12,800 bases of DNA from Desulfuromonadales bacterium C00003068 (GTDB taxonomy: Bacteria > Desulfobacterota > Desulfuromonadia > Desulfuromonadales > Desulfuromonadaceae), in NCBI GenBank assembly GCA_001751155.1, contig MAXR01000068.1:7863-20662 (forward strand). Direction: 5' to 3'. Shown one piece after another: positions 1-7,037 of this stretch. The notes beneath the pieces are model-generated. The model was not told the DNA's origin and searched no databases. It was given only the letters and a program-made list of their open reading frames with translations. A program made the position numbers and the translations under genes. How positions within the stretch are numbered: the first letter of the stretch is position 1; every line of letters begins with the position of its first letter.

Positions 1-668
1 ATCTTCAAGCGGATGATTTTGCCGACCTTAAGGGTGCTCATCATGGTGATGACAGTACAATTGATGGTAATACAACAGTAAGCAGTTTCCGCTTTTTGTA
101 TGGTATCATCGGTAAAGAAGATAGTGACTGGGAATATACTGTAAGTTCACTTGATCACAACCAGTATTCCGGTGTTGCTAACATAACTAAGGCAGCAGTT
201 GCACTTGAACCTGTATTAGGTGCAGCTGGAAAAGGTGAAGGGATCAGCACCTTCTGTGGCACATGTCACGGCAATTTCCATACTGGTTCATCTGGTGATT
301 TAAACACTTATGATGATGGCGATACTGCTATTGGAACAGCACCTTGGTTACGCCACCCGACAGACTATGCACTAGTCACTGCTGGTGGAGAATATGTTAG
401 CTATGCTGGTATTGATACTGGTGCCGCTGTTGGTACCTACAATGTCATTGCACCTGTTGCGAGTAGTTCTGTAGCTTCCACAATTAGCACAACTGTTATT
501 ACCGGAGGAGCAGCTACATCAATTGTCACCTGCCTCTCTTGTCACCGTGCCCATGGCTCTCCATACGACGACCTTCTACGCTGGAAATATGCCGGCCTCA
601 ATGCGGGGACGACCAACGTAGAAGGGGTAAAACAAGGTTGCTTCATCTGCCATACCACTAAAGATTAA
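1..668 (+). CDS. Multiheme c-type cytochrome, doubled-CXXCH type (3' part, 5' end outside window)
   Basis: The frame is open from the left edge (first whole codon at position 3) to a TAA at 666-668, so 221 C-terminal residues are seen and the start lies upstream. A TTG at 96 is internal to the frame and is not a convincing start because the upstream residues (DDFADLKGAHHGDD, then SSFRFL) are themselves typical of the family. Three haem c attachment motifs are visible: CGTCH (255-269), CLSCH (531-545) and CFICH (639-653); extra His residues (HH at 39-44, H in GNFH, H in RHPTDY) could serve as distal ligands. The SSFRFLYG...EDSDWE, CLSCHRAHGSPY and final CHTTKD strings recall periplasmic or outer-surface cytochromes of Geobacter/Desulfuromonas used in extracellular or periplasmic electron transfer. 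Total haem number and signal peptide cannot be judged. A terminator follows directly, so this is the last gene of its transcript. Confidence 0.88.
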   Translation, partial: LQADDFADLKGAHHGDDSTIDGNTTVSSFRFLYGIIGKEDSDWEYTVSSLDHNQYSGVANITKAAVALEPVLGAAGKGEGISTFCGTCHGNFHTGSSGDLNTYDDGDTAIGTAPWLRHPTDYALVTAGGEYVSYAGIDTGAAVGTYNVIAPVASSSVASTISTTVITGGAATSIVTCLSCHRAHGSPYDDLLRWKYAGLNAGTTNVEGVKQGCFICHTTKD

Positions 669-684
669 CTGTTCAACGTACAAC

Positions 685-719
685 AATAAAGGCGCCTGAT
701 TTTCTCAGGCGCCTTTATT
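685..719 (+). terminator. Rho-independent terminator, perfect 15-bp arms
   Basis: The arms 685-699 and 705-719 are perfect reverse complements with a 5-nt loop (TTTTC). The GC-rich core is GGCGCCTGA/TCAGGCGCC, flanked by AATAAA on the left and TTTATT on the right, so the hairpin has an A-rich 5' side and a U-rich 3' side. It lies 17 bases after the cytochrome stop and ends that transcript; there is no gene on the opposite strand that would need it in reverse. Confidence 0.93.
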
Positions 720-772
720 TTCCTCACCACCTTAACCAAACATAATGATGTTAACTTTAACGGAGGTTAGTA

Positions 773-1894
773 ATGCAACCTGCTTCACGATTGTTTTTAA
801 GTATTCTTAGCTGTATGGCAATCATAACAACAGTAATTGGCTATTCAACATTGCTAATCAACAATCAACTGTCCATCGAAGCCTCCTACCTTTTTATGCC
901 AGCTGGACTCACATCTGCAGCATTAGCTGCACTCTATTTAGCACTCTATTTACGTACCAATGCATCGTGTCGTAGCGAAAACAAAGACCAACTATTAATG
1001 AATGAGCTAATTACACAAGCGCAAGATTTAATACAAGTTCTTGATATCAAAGGAAATATTCTTTTCGTTAACGATTCGTGGTTAGATACATTGGGTTATA
1101 GCCAGAATGAAGCGTCTCGAATGAATATCTTTGATATTATTTCTGATGATTGTAAAAGTGGTTGCCAAGCAAACTTAGAGGAGCTGCTAAACAGTCGTGG
1201 CAAAGGTTGTTTTGAAGTCACATACAATACTCGCGATGGACAAGGTATCGCTCTAGAGGGTAATTGCTGTATCAGTTATAAAAATGGCAAACCTCATATG
1301 GTAAGAGGTATTTTCCGTGATATTAGTCAGCGTCGAGAGCAAGATAAAAAAATAATTAAAATGGCATATTTTGATATGCTGACAAACTTACCTAACCGTT
1401 ACCTTCTGAACGACAGATTGTCTCAGGCGATGCATCAAGCTCGCCGTTATCATCAATTGGCAGGATTAGTCTATATTGATATCGATAAATTCAAATCTAT
1501 CAACGATGATTATGGTCATAAAGTAGGTGACATCTTACTGCAAAAATGTGCTCGTCGGCTCAAGGATTGTTTACGCGAAAACGATACGGTTTCGCGCATA
1601 GGCGGTGACGAATTCTTGCTGATTTTGACAGGGATAAAGTTCAGAGATGACATCCCAAAAATAGTTGAAAAAATTCGTATATCGCTGGCGGCACCATATA
1701 TCATCAACAATTTACGTTTAAGTTCTTCGGTGAGTTTGGGCACGGCAATCTACCCTCTTAATGGTGTCGATCAAGAAGCACTTTTAAACCAAGCTGACGA
1801 GGCAATGTATTTAGCCAAAGAACATGGTGGCAATCGTCATTGTTTTTACGATGAAAAAATTACTCATAAAACAAAAATCCTGCGTTTGGCCTAG
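773..1894 (+). CDS. Membrane-anchored PAS-GGDEF diguanylate cyclase
   Basis: This gene encodes 373 residues. ATG at 773 is preceded by GGAGG at 762-766 with 6-nt spacing. Residues 7-30 and about 39-60 are hydrophobic and form two membrane segments with only a very short external loop. A PAS domain follows (about 76-185, with VNDSWLDTLGYS and a closing GIFRDIS), then a GGDEF domain (about 195-360). The active-site motif GGDEF is at 277-281, preceded by the usual DxLTxLPNR-type entry (DMLTNLPNR, 201-209) and the IDIDKFKSINDDYGH stretch. An intact RxxD inhibitory site (REND, 268-271) lies five residues before GGDEF, so product feedback by c-di-GMP is expected. There is no EAL or HD-GYP domain. 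The protein should make c-di-GMP at the inner membrane in response to a cytoplasmic signal sensed by PAS; the ligand is unknown. The kinase gene that follows is 134 bp away and is probably separately expressed. Confidence 0.93.
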   Translation: MQPASRLFLSILSCMAIITTVIGYSTLLINNQLSIEASYLFMPAGLTSAALAALYLALYLRTNASCRSENKDQLLMNELITQAQDLIQVLDIKGNILFVNDSWLDTLGYSQNEASRMNIFDIISDDCKSGCQANLEELLNSRGKGCFEVTYNTRDGQGIALEGNCCISYKNGKPHMVRGIFRDISQRREQDKKIIKMAYFDMLTNLPNRYLLNDRLSQAMHQARRYHQLAGLVYIDIDKFKSINDDYGHKVGDILLQKCARRLKDCLRENDTVSRIGGDEFLLILTGIKFRDDIPKIVEKIRISLAAPYIINNLRLSSSVSLGTAIYPLNGVDQEALLNQADEAMYLAKEHGGNRHCFYDEKITHKTKILRLA

Positions 1895-2028
1895 CAACCT
1901 GTCAAACTTAACTTGGACTTACTGCGAAACAGGCTGCTTGCGTTGTTGTTACCGTAGTGTCATTTTACATAGCATGTTAGAATGATAAATTAATTTGTCT
2001 ACTTTGAACACACTTGTAGGAAACAACA
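1895..2028. other. Intergenic region between cyclase and kinase genes
   Basis: This 134-bp AT-rich spacer has no open reading frame of note. An imperfect inverted repeat (about 1893-1902 against 1929-1938, one mismatch) has no U tract and is not a convincing terminator. A TAGAAT near 1978 resembles a -10 box but has no good -35 partner at 16-18 nt. The kinase ribosome-binding site AGGAAA is at 2018-2023. Confidence 0.5.
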
Positions 2029-4143
2029 ATGTCACTACGACTTAAAATCCTGTTGATGTTATTTGCAACTCTTAGTATCTACGGCATTGTCGACTATGGA
2101 TTTCACAGGAAATACATAAACCCCACGTTTCTTGATCAAGAAAAATTCCAAGCCAACCAACATATTGTCCATACTATGGCTACCATCGATTTTGTAACCA
2201 GAAGTCTCGACGTTCTCTGTCGTGATTGGTCCTCTTGGGATGATAGTTATGCGTTTATTCAATCAAAAGGCCAAGATCACAACTATATTCAATCAAACCT
2301 CGGACCAACGACCTTCAAAAACAACAACCTTCTTGTTATCTATTTTTTAGATAATTCTGGTCGTGTCATCTGGAAGGGAACTAAAGATCACCAACCATTT
2401 CCATTACCTGATTCAGAGTGGAATCCAACCAATCCATTGCTCGCTGATAACGACCTTTATTCGGGTTTTCACATGACCGATCAAGGTCCGCTACTGTTAG
2501 TGTCAAGACCGATCACAGATAGCGAAGAGACTCTGGAACCCAACGGTCATCTTGTTATGGGCCGTTTAATTCATGGCGAAACGATCAATGAGCTAATCAA
2601 TCACCTTCATGGACGTGTTGAATTCCACCCTGTCGCGGCCAACAAACATCTCAGTATAAGCGAAATTAGACATCTTAAAAACTCGAGCAGGCCACTGTTT
2701 AAACCACTGGGCACCAATCTCAACATTTTTAAGTTAATGAACGATATTCATGGTAAGCCAAGTTTTATTCTTCACCTAACGACTGACCGTAGCACCATTC
2801 TTCACGGTCTACAGATGGTCACCTACAATGCCTTATCTAATGTGTTGTCTGGTTTTATAACCATTGGTATTTTTATTCTTTTTGTTCGCAACAATGTCAT
2901 TAAACCCATTACTCACCTCACCTCACACGTTAACACCATCAACACTGCGGATGATCTATCAACCTTTCCACTTAAAACACCTAAAAGTGATGAAATAGGG
3001 ATTTTGTGGCAGGGGTTTAACCAAATGGTACAGCGCCTACAACGGGATCGATTACGTCGCATGGCCGCTGAAGAGTCTCAAAAAAGTAATCAAAAACGGA
3101 TTCAAACCATTCTCGATACGGCCCCCGATGGCATCATCACCGTCGATAAAGAAGGTATCATCGAAAGTCTTAATACCGCTGCAGCACGGATGTTTCACTA
3201 TACTGTCGAGGGTCTTGAAGGGGAATCAATCACCAAACTTACGCATAGTGACTATGGCGAACAGATTATCTCAGTATTACGCAACTATCCAGAAACGGGT
3301 CACTACAAGTGTTTTGATTGTGGTTGTGAAATGCCAGGGAAATTATTTGATGGCAGCGAACTTCCCGTTCACATGAGAGCAAGTTCTTTTCAAATTGGTG
3401 GTGAGACTTTATTTGTTTGGATCATTCGCGACATCTCTGAACTTAAAAAAATGAACAAAAAGGTTGAACAAAGTAAGCGACTCGCAGCGATTGGGGAGAT
3501 GGGAGCTTCGATTGCTCATGAGATTCGCAACCCCCTTGCTGGAATTAGTGGCGCGGCTCAAATGCTCCTTAAAGGAGCCAAAGGTGATCCTCGTCAAGTC
3601 AACATTCTAAAAGAGATCAATGTATTGATTGACCGCATTGAAAATACAGTCAAACAAATGCTCGATTATTCACGATCTTGGACGCCAAATAAAACAGATA
3701 TTGTTCCACTGCAACTCATTCGCGAAATCAGCATTGAAGCACAAACAAATTCTCATTTTAATAAAATATCATTCGAATTTTCAGGAAATGAACTAACCTC
3801 CATTCCTCTTGATAAGAATTTGATTCGCCAAGTATTGTGGAATTTGTTCACTAATGCAGCTGAAGCCATGCCTGACGGTGGCATGATCCATAATCACATC
3901 TGCGTTAATGACCGCATTTTACTGATATCCATTCGCGATGAAGGTCAAGGGATGAGCGAAGAAACAACCGAAAAGTTATTTACCCCTTTCTACACCACTA
4001 AGATCTATGGAACAGGTTTGGGACTACCCATCTGCCAAAGAATTATGGAAGCTCATCACGGTAGCATTCAAATTGAGAGTGAACTTAATGTGGGGACAAC
4101 AATCACCTTAAGATTACCTGTTGCAGACATCAAAACAGAGTAA
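2029..4143 (+). CDS. CHASE4-like/HAMP/PAS sensor histidine kinase (orphan)
   Basis: This gene encodes 704 residues; ATG at 2029 has AGGAAA about 6 nt upstream. One membrane helix lies at about 7-24 and a second at about 265-287, enclosing a roughly 240-residue periplasmic region. That region carries DWSSWDDSYAF (66-76) and a downstream NNNLLVIYF, which are hallmarks of CHASE4 sensors. A HAMP linker (about 288-340) and a PAS domain (about 355-470) follow. The HisKA helix has the phosphoacceptor in AHEIRNP (His497). The ATPase domain has the N box NLFTNAAEAM (605-614), the G1 box DEGQG (637-641) and the G2 box GTGLGL (661-666); the catalytic core is of the NtrB/AtoS type. All catalytic motifs look intact. 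No response regulator is adjacent, so the partner is encoded elsewhere. The PAS domain holds an unusual Cys cluster, CFDCGC (428-433). The gene ends 10 bp before the convergent methyltransferase gene. Confidence 0.92.
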   Translation: MSLRLKILLMLFATLSIYGIVDYGFHRKYINPTFLDQEKFQANQHIVHTMATIDFVTRSLDVLCRDWSSWDDSYAFIQSKGQDHNYIQSNLGPTTFKNNNLLVIYFLDNSGRVIWKGTKDHQPFPLPDSEWNPTNPLLADNDLYSGFHMTDQGPLLLVSRPITDSEETLEPNGHLVMGRLIHGETINELINHLHGRVEFHPVAANKHLSISEIRHLKNSSRPLFKPLGTNLNIFKLMNDIHGKPSFILHLTTDRSTILHGLQMVTYNALSNVLSGFITIGIFILFVRNNVIKPITHLTSHVNTINTADDLSTFPLKTPKSDEIGILWQGFNQMVQRLQRDRLRRMAAEESQKSNQKRIQTILDTAPDGIITVDKEGIIESLNTAAARMFHYTVEGLEGESITKLTHSDYGEQIISVLRNYPETGHYKCFDCGCEMPGKLFDGSELPVHMRASSFQIGGETLFVWIIRDISELKKMNKKVEQSKRLAAIGEMGASIAHEIRNPLAGISGAAQMLLKGAKGDPRQVNILKEINVLIDRIENTVKQMLDYSRSWTPNKTDIVPLQLIREISIEAQTNSHFNKISFEFSGNELTSIPLDKNLIRQVLWNLFTNAAEAMPDGGMIHNHICVNDRILLISIRDEGQGMSEETTEKLFTPFYTTKIYGTGLGLPICQRIMEAHHGSIQIESELNVGTTITLRLPVADIKTE

Positions 4144-4153
4144 TGAACCGCCA

Positions 4154-5110
4154 CTACAACTGAATTAACCTTAGTGCCGTTTCTCCATAACGGTCACCAT
4201 CAGGAAAATCGTTATTATGATCATTAGGACTGAATTTCGTCACTGCTTCAGCGTATGGTAAGTACTCTTCAATCAAGGCATCAAGGCTTTGGGCAGGTCG
4301 AACTGGCCCGTTCATGCACAGCAGTAGCTCGCCCTTCGGCTTAACCACCTCAACCACCCTCTTCAGCAACTTTGGCCAATGCTGCTGAGCATTAAAGCTT
4401 TTCCCTTGGCTGGCTGGCGGATCGCAAATAACGAGATCGTACGGCCCAAGTTTACGCAGTTTACTTTGACTTTTAAAACACTCCATAGCCAGAAAACTGG
4501 TAGAGCGCAAATCAAGACAATTGATTTGATGATTGTGCTTGCCAATGTCTAATGCGCTCCGATTCATGTCAAGATTAACAACATGCTCTGCACCACCAGC
4601 AAGAGCCGCAACGGAAAAACTACACGTATAGGCAAACAAATTCAGCACCCTCTTTCCTTGTGACCGTTGTCGAACCAAATTCCGGCCAATGGCCATATCG
4701 GGGAAAAAGCCGATATTTTGACTATGATCAAAACAGAGCTGATATTTCAAGCCCTCCTCCGCGGCTTCATGACGATTCGACACCTCTCCCCAGACAACCT
4801 GATTCGAGCCATTCGAGCGCTCACGTCTTTGAACTATGATACCTTCGATGGTGTCAGAAAGTTGCGATAATAACAATTGAATCACTGTCTCAATCCAACA
4901 ATCACTTCGTTCAGCGTATAAATAGATTATTACGACAGGTGGATAAATATCGATAACCACATCTTTTAGTCCATGAAAACAGCCACCTCGGCCATGAAAC
5001 AAGCGCCGAATTTGACCATTAAGAGGCAAATGCCGTGCAATCTCATGTTCTAAAACCACCAATTGTTGTTTTTCATCTTCGGTACAATCACATTTCAACA
5101 ATTCCAACAC
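4154..5110 (-). CDS. RlmI/RlmK-like class I SAM-dependent methyltransferase
   Basis: This gene encodes 318 residues. The GTG start at 5110 is backed by AGGAG (complement of 5117-5121) 6 nt upstream. The protein matches the COG1092/PF10672 group: NIGFFPDM (132-139), SAM-binding motif I VLNLFAYTCSFSVAAL (155-170), the acidic motif II residue in VNLDM (Asp181), and the catalytic-region motif CDPPASQGKSF (229-239), where relatives usually have DPPSFQKGSF. The RlmI proteins that methylate C5 of 23S rRNA cytosine are about 396 residues and start with a PUA domain. Here the N-terminus is short and carries RLFHGRGGCFHG (36-47) instead, as in the shorter uncharacterised members. An RNA substrate is therefore likely from family membership but not proven. 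The gene is convergent with the kinase and divergent from the radical SAM gene, so it is a single-gene unit. Confidence 0.85.
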   Translation of the reverse strand: MLELLKCDCTEDEKQQLVVLEHEIARHLPLNGQIRRLFHGRGGCFHGLKDVVIDIYPPVVIIYLYAERSDCWIETVIQLLLSQLSDTIEGIIVQRRERSNGSNQVVWGEVSNRHEAAEEGLKYQLCFDHSQNIGFFPDMAIGRNLVRQRSQGKRVLNLFAYTCSFSVAALAGGAEHVVNLDMNRSALDIGKHNHQINCLDLRSTSFLAMECFKSQSKLRKLGPYDLVICDPPASQGKSFNAQQHWPKLLKRVVEVVKPKGELLLCMNGPVRPAQSLDALIEEYLPYAEAVTKFSPNDHNNDFPDGDRYGETALRLIQL

Positions 5111-5220
5111 GTAACACTCCTACTTAAAAACCATTATTCTTGCTACACCAACGCAGTCCATGCTACCACCATGAAAGAAAAAAAAATTTTTACAACATGA
5201 CACCGTATCGGAAAATATTT
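5111..5220. promoter_or_regulatory. Divergent promoter region between methyltransferase and radical SAM genes
   Basis: This 110-bp spacer sits between divergent starts at 5110 (-) and 5221 (+) and must hold promoters for both. I see the AGGAG for the methyltransferase at 5117-5121 and an A8T5 run at about 5168-5181. I cannot name convincing -35/-10 pairs. In-frame TTG (5140) and ATG (5197) codons upstream of the radical SAM start lie in this spacer but lack a ribosome-binding site. Confidence 0.45.
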
Positions 5221-6780
5221 ATGTCAAGCATTCTACTGATTTACCCCCCCGCAACCAAGCCTTGTGAGCCACCCGCTGGCATTGCCAAGTTATGTGGCAC
5301 ACTACGCGGCCACGGTCTTCCTTGCCACTTGATTGACGCGAATCTTGAGGGTTTACTTTATCTTCTAAATCATCCACCAAAAGCGGAAGACACTTGGACA
5401 AAACGAGCGTGTAAAAACAGCCAAAAGCACCTTGAATCGCTCCGGACGCCAATACTTTACAAAAATAAAGATCGTTATCAGCGGGCCATCTCAGACATCA
5501 ACCGTGTTCTTGATATGTCGGCTCGCCCGTATAAAACAAAACTTTCACTTGGAAATTATCAGGAGGAGGACCGATCTCCCGTCAATTATGCGGATCTCAA
5601 ATGGTCGGCAGCGCACCCTGAGAAAAATGTATTCTTCCCCTATTTTTCACATCGTTTGCATGAGCTTATCGCAGAGAACAAACCACAACATATTGGTTTT
5701 TCATTAAATTTCCTCAGTCAAGCCGCAACAACTTTTGCCATGATCGGCTTTTTAAAACAACACTACCCAACTATTTCAATCGTACTTGGTGGTGGATTAA
5801 TCACATCATGGTCACGCAGCCATTACTGGCACGATTTCGAAGATGAACACCCTAATTTTGACCAACTGGTTGATCTTATCATTAATGGCCCAGGTGAAAC
5901 TGCGTTGTTAAACTACTTAGCCAAAATTGATACAACTGATTTTTTTCCACCCGACTACAGTGACCTGCCATTGACAGACTACTTATCTCCAGGCTTTATC
6001 CTTCCTTATGCGGCCTCAAGTGGCTGTTACTGGAACCGTTGTAATTTTTGCCCTGAACGCGCCGAAAAGAACCCTTATAAACCGATTAGAACTTCAACAA
6101 TGATTGCTGAACTTTCACAACTTGTCGAACACTACCAACCACGACTTATCCATCTACTTGATAATGCAATGAGTCCAGCACACTTAAGGGAACTCGTGCA
6201 AAGCCCTGATGCGCTCAACAACACCCTATGGTATGGCTTTACTCGAATCAGTCAACAACTGAGTGATTTAGAGTTCTGCCGAGGCTTGAAACAATCGGGT
6301 TGTATCATGCTTAAACTTGGAATTGAATCTGGGGATCAAGATGTTTTAAACGCAATGGATAAAGGGGTGACAGTTGAATTAACAGGACAGGTCCTTGAAA
6401 CGTTACGACAAGCTGGGATTGCAACCTATGTCTACCTACTTTTTGGCACACCGACAGAGACAGAAGAGAAGGCACGAAAAACATTAAATTTCACCCAGCA
6501 ATACGCTCATTGCATCAATTTTTTAAATTTAGCTATTTTCAACTTACCACTAAGTAGTACGGAGTCAGCGACATTAAAAAAACAGCACTTTTATGCTGCA
6601 GATCTAAGCTTATACACTGACTTCGATCATCCGCTAGGCTGGAACCGACGTGAAATACGCCAATTTCTTGATCAAGAATTTAAACGTGATCCTGCTATCG
6701 CTCAAATTTTACGTAATGATCCGCCACTTTTCACTTCAAACCATGCCGCATTCTTTGTTACTGAAAACATCCCACGCTAG
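5221..6780 (+). CDS. Radical SAM protein with B12-binding-like N-terminal region
   Basis: This gene encodes 519 residues from ATG 5221. The start is chosen because MSSILLIYPPATKP is the usual first beta strand of cobalamin-binding-like radical SAM proteins; longer in-frame starts at 5140 (TTG) and 5197 (ATG) add only low-complexity residues and have no Shine-Dalgarno. Residues 1-240 form a Rossmann-like region (LIYPP; GIAKLCGTLRGHG; IGFSLNF; VLGGGLITS; NGPGETALLNYL). The Asp-x-His-x-x-Gly cobalamin base-off motif is not seen, so binding of B12 is doubtful. The radical SAM domain starts at about 262 with SSGCYWNRCNFCPE: Cys269, Cys274 and Cys277, spaced CX4CX2C. Later motifs are LKLGIESGDQDVLNAMDKG (363-382) and YVYLLFGTPTETEE (403-416), as expected for the barrel. 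The substrate is unknown and no maturation substrate or peptide gene is adjacent. Its TAG overlaps the stop of the convergent small gene. Confidence 0.84.
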   Translation: MSSILLIYPPATKPCEPPAGIAKLCGTLRGHGLPCHLIDANLEGLLYLLNHPPKAEDTWTKRACKNSQKHLESLRTPILYKNKDRYQRAISDINRVLDMSARPYKTKLSLGNYQEEDRSPVNYADLKWSAAHPEKNVFFPYFSHRLHELIAENKPQHIGFSLNFLSQAATTFAMIGFLKQHYPTISIVLGGGLITSWSRSHYWHDFEDEHPNFDQLVDLIINGPGETALLNYLAKIDTTDFFPPDYSDLPLTDYLSPGFILPYAASSGCYWNRCNFCPERAEKNPYKPIRTSTMIAELSQLVEHYQPRLIHLLDNAMSPAHLRELVQSPDALNNTLWYGFTRISQQLSDLEFCRGLKQSGCIMLKLGIESGDQDVLNAMDKGVTVELTGQVLETLRQAGIATYVYLLFGTPTETEEKARKTLNFTQQYAHCINFLNLAIFNLPLSSTESATLKKQHFYAADLSLYTDFDHPLGWNRREIRQFLDQEFKRDPAIAQILRNDPPLFTSNHAAFFVTENIPR

Positions 6781-7037
6781 ATTTTATCTTCTGGAATTTT
6801 TGGCAAACAGTTAAGAGCTGCAATATAACGATCTAAATCAAAGACTTCGCCGTTTTTCATCACATCAAAAACTTCAGAGAGAACGACACAGCCAATCAAA
6901 TCTTTGGACGCCTTAGGTGTAAAACCTTCGTTAATCAAGCGTACCAACGTCTTGGCTGTTTCAGGAGGATCATTTATTTCAATTTGTGTTTCAACGACCT
7001 CTAAAATAGCCGCCTGAATCCGTGGATCAATTTCCAT
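6777..7037 (-). CDS. Small conserved protein of unknown function, last gene of TRAP operon
   Basis: This gene encodes 86 residues. The start is ATG 7037 because AGGAGG (complement of 7047-7052) lies 9 nt upstream; a longer frame to 7091 would have that Shine-Dalgarno inside it. It overlaps the end of the permease gene by 11 nt, which points to translational coupling. The protein is acidic and predicted helical, with no signal peptide, membrane segment or Cys pair. It has a pattern I associate with small uncharacterised bacterial proteins: INDPPETAKTLVRLINEG (21-38), then IGCVVLSEVFDV and FDLDRYIAALNCLP. I do not assign a domain name. Its place suggests an accessory role for the transporter or simply read-through expression. 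Its TAG stop shares the CTAG tetranucleotide with the stop of the convergent radical SAM gene. Confidence 0.8.
   Translation of the reverse strand: MEIDPRIQAAILEVVETQIEINDPPETAKTLVRLINEGFTPKASKDLIGCVVLSEVFDVMKNGEVFDLDRYIAALNCLPKIPEDKI

Noticed and set aside
96..98. TTG at 96 as the start of the cytochrome gene
   Set aside because: The frame stays open to the left edge and the residues before it (including SSFRFL) match family sequence, so the gene begins outside the window.
1893..1938. Imperfect inverted repeat after the diguanylate cyclase gene, considered as a terminator
   Set aside because: It has a 26-nt loop, one mismatch in a 10-bp stem and no U tract.
5140..5220. A 27-codon N-terminal extension of the radical SAM protein from TTG 5140
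   Set aside because: It has no ribosome-binding site, encodes low-complexity basic residues and precedes the typical first beta strand MSSILLIYPP.
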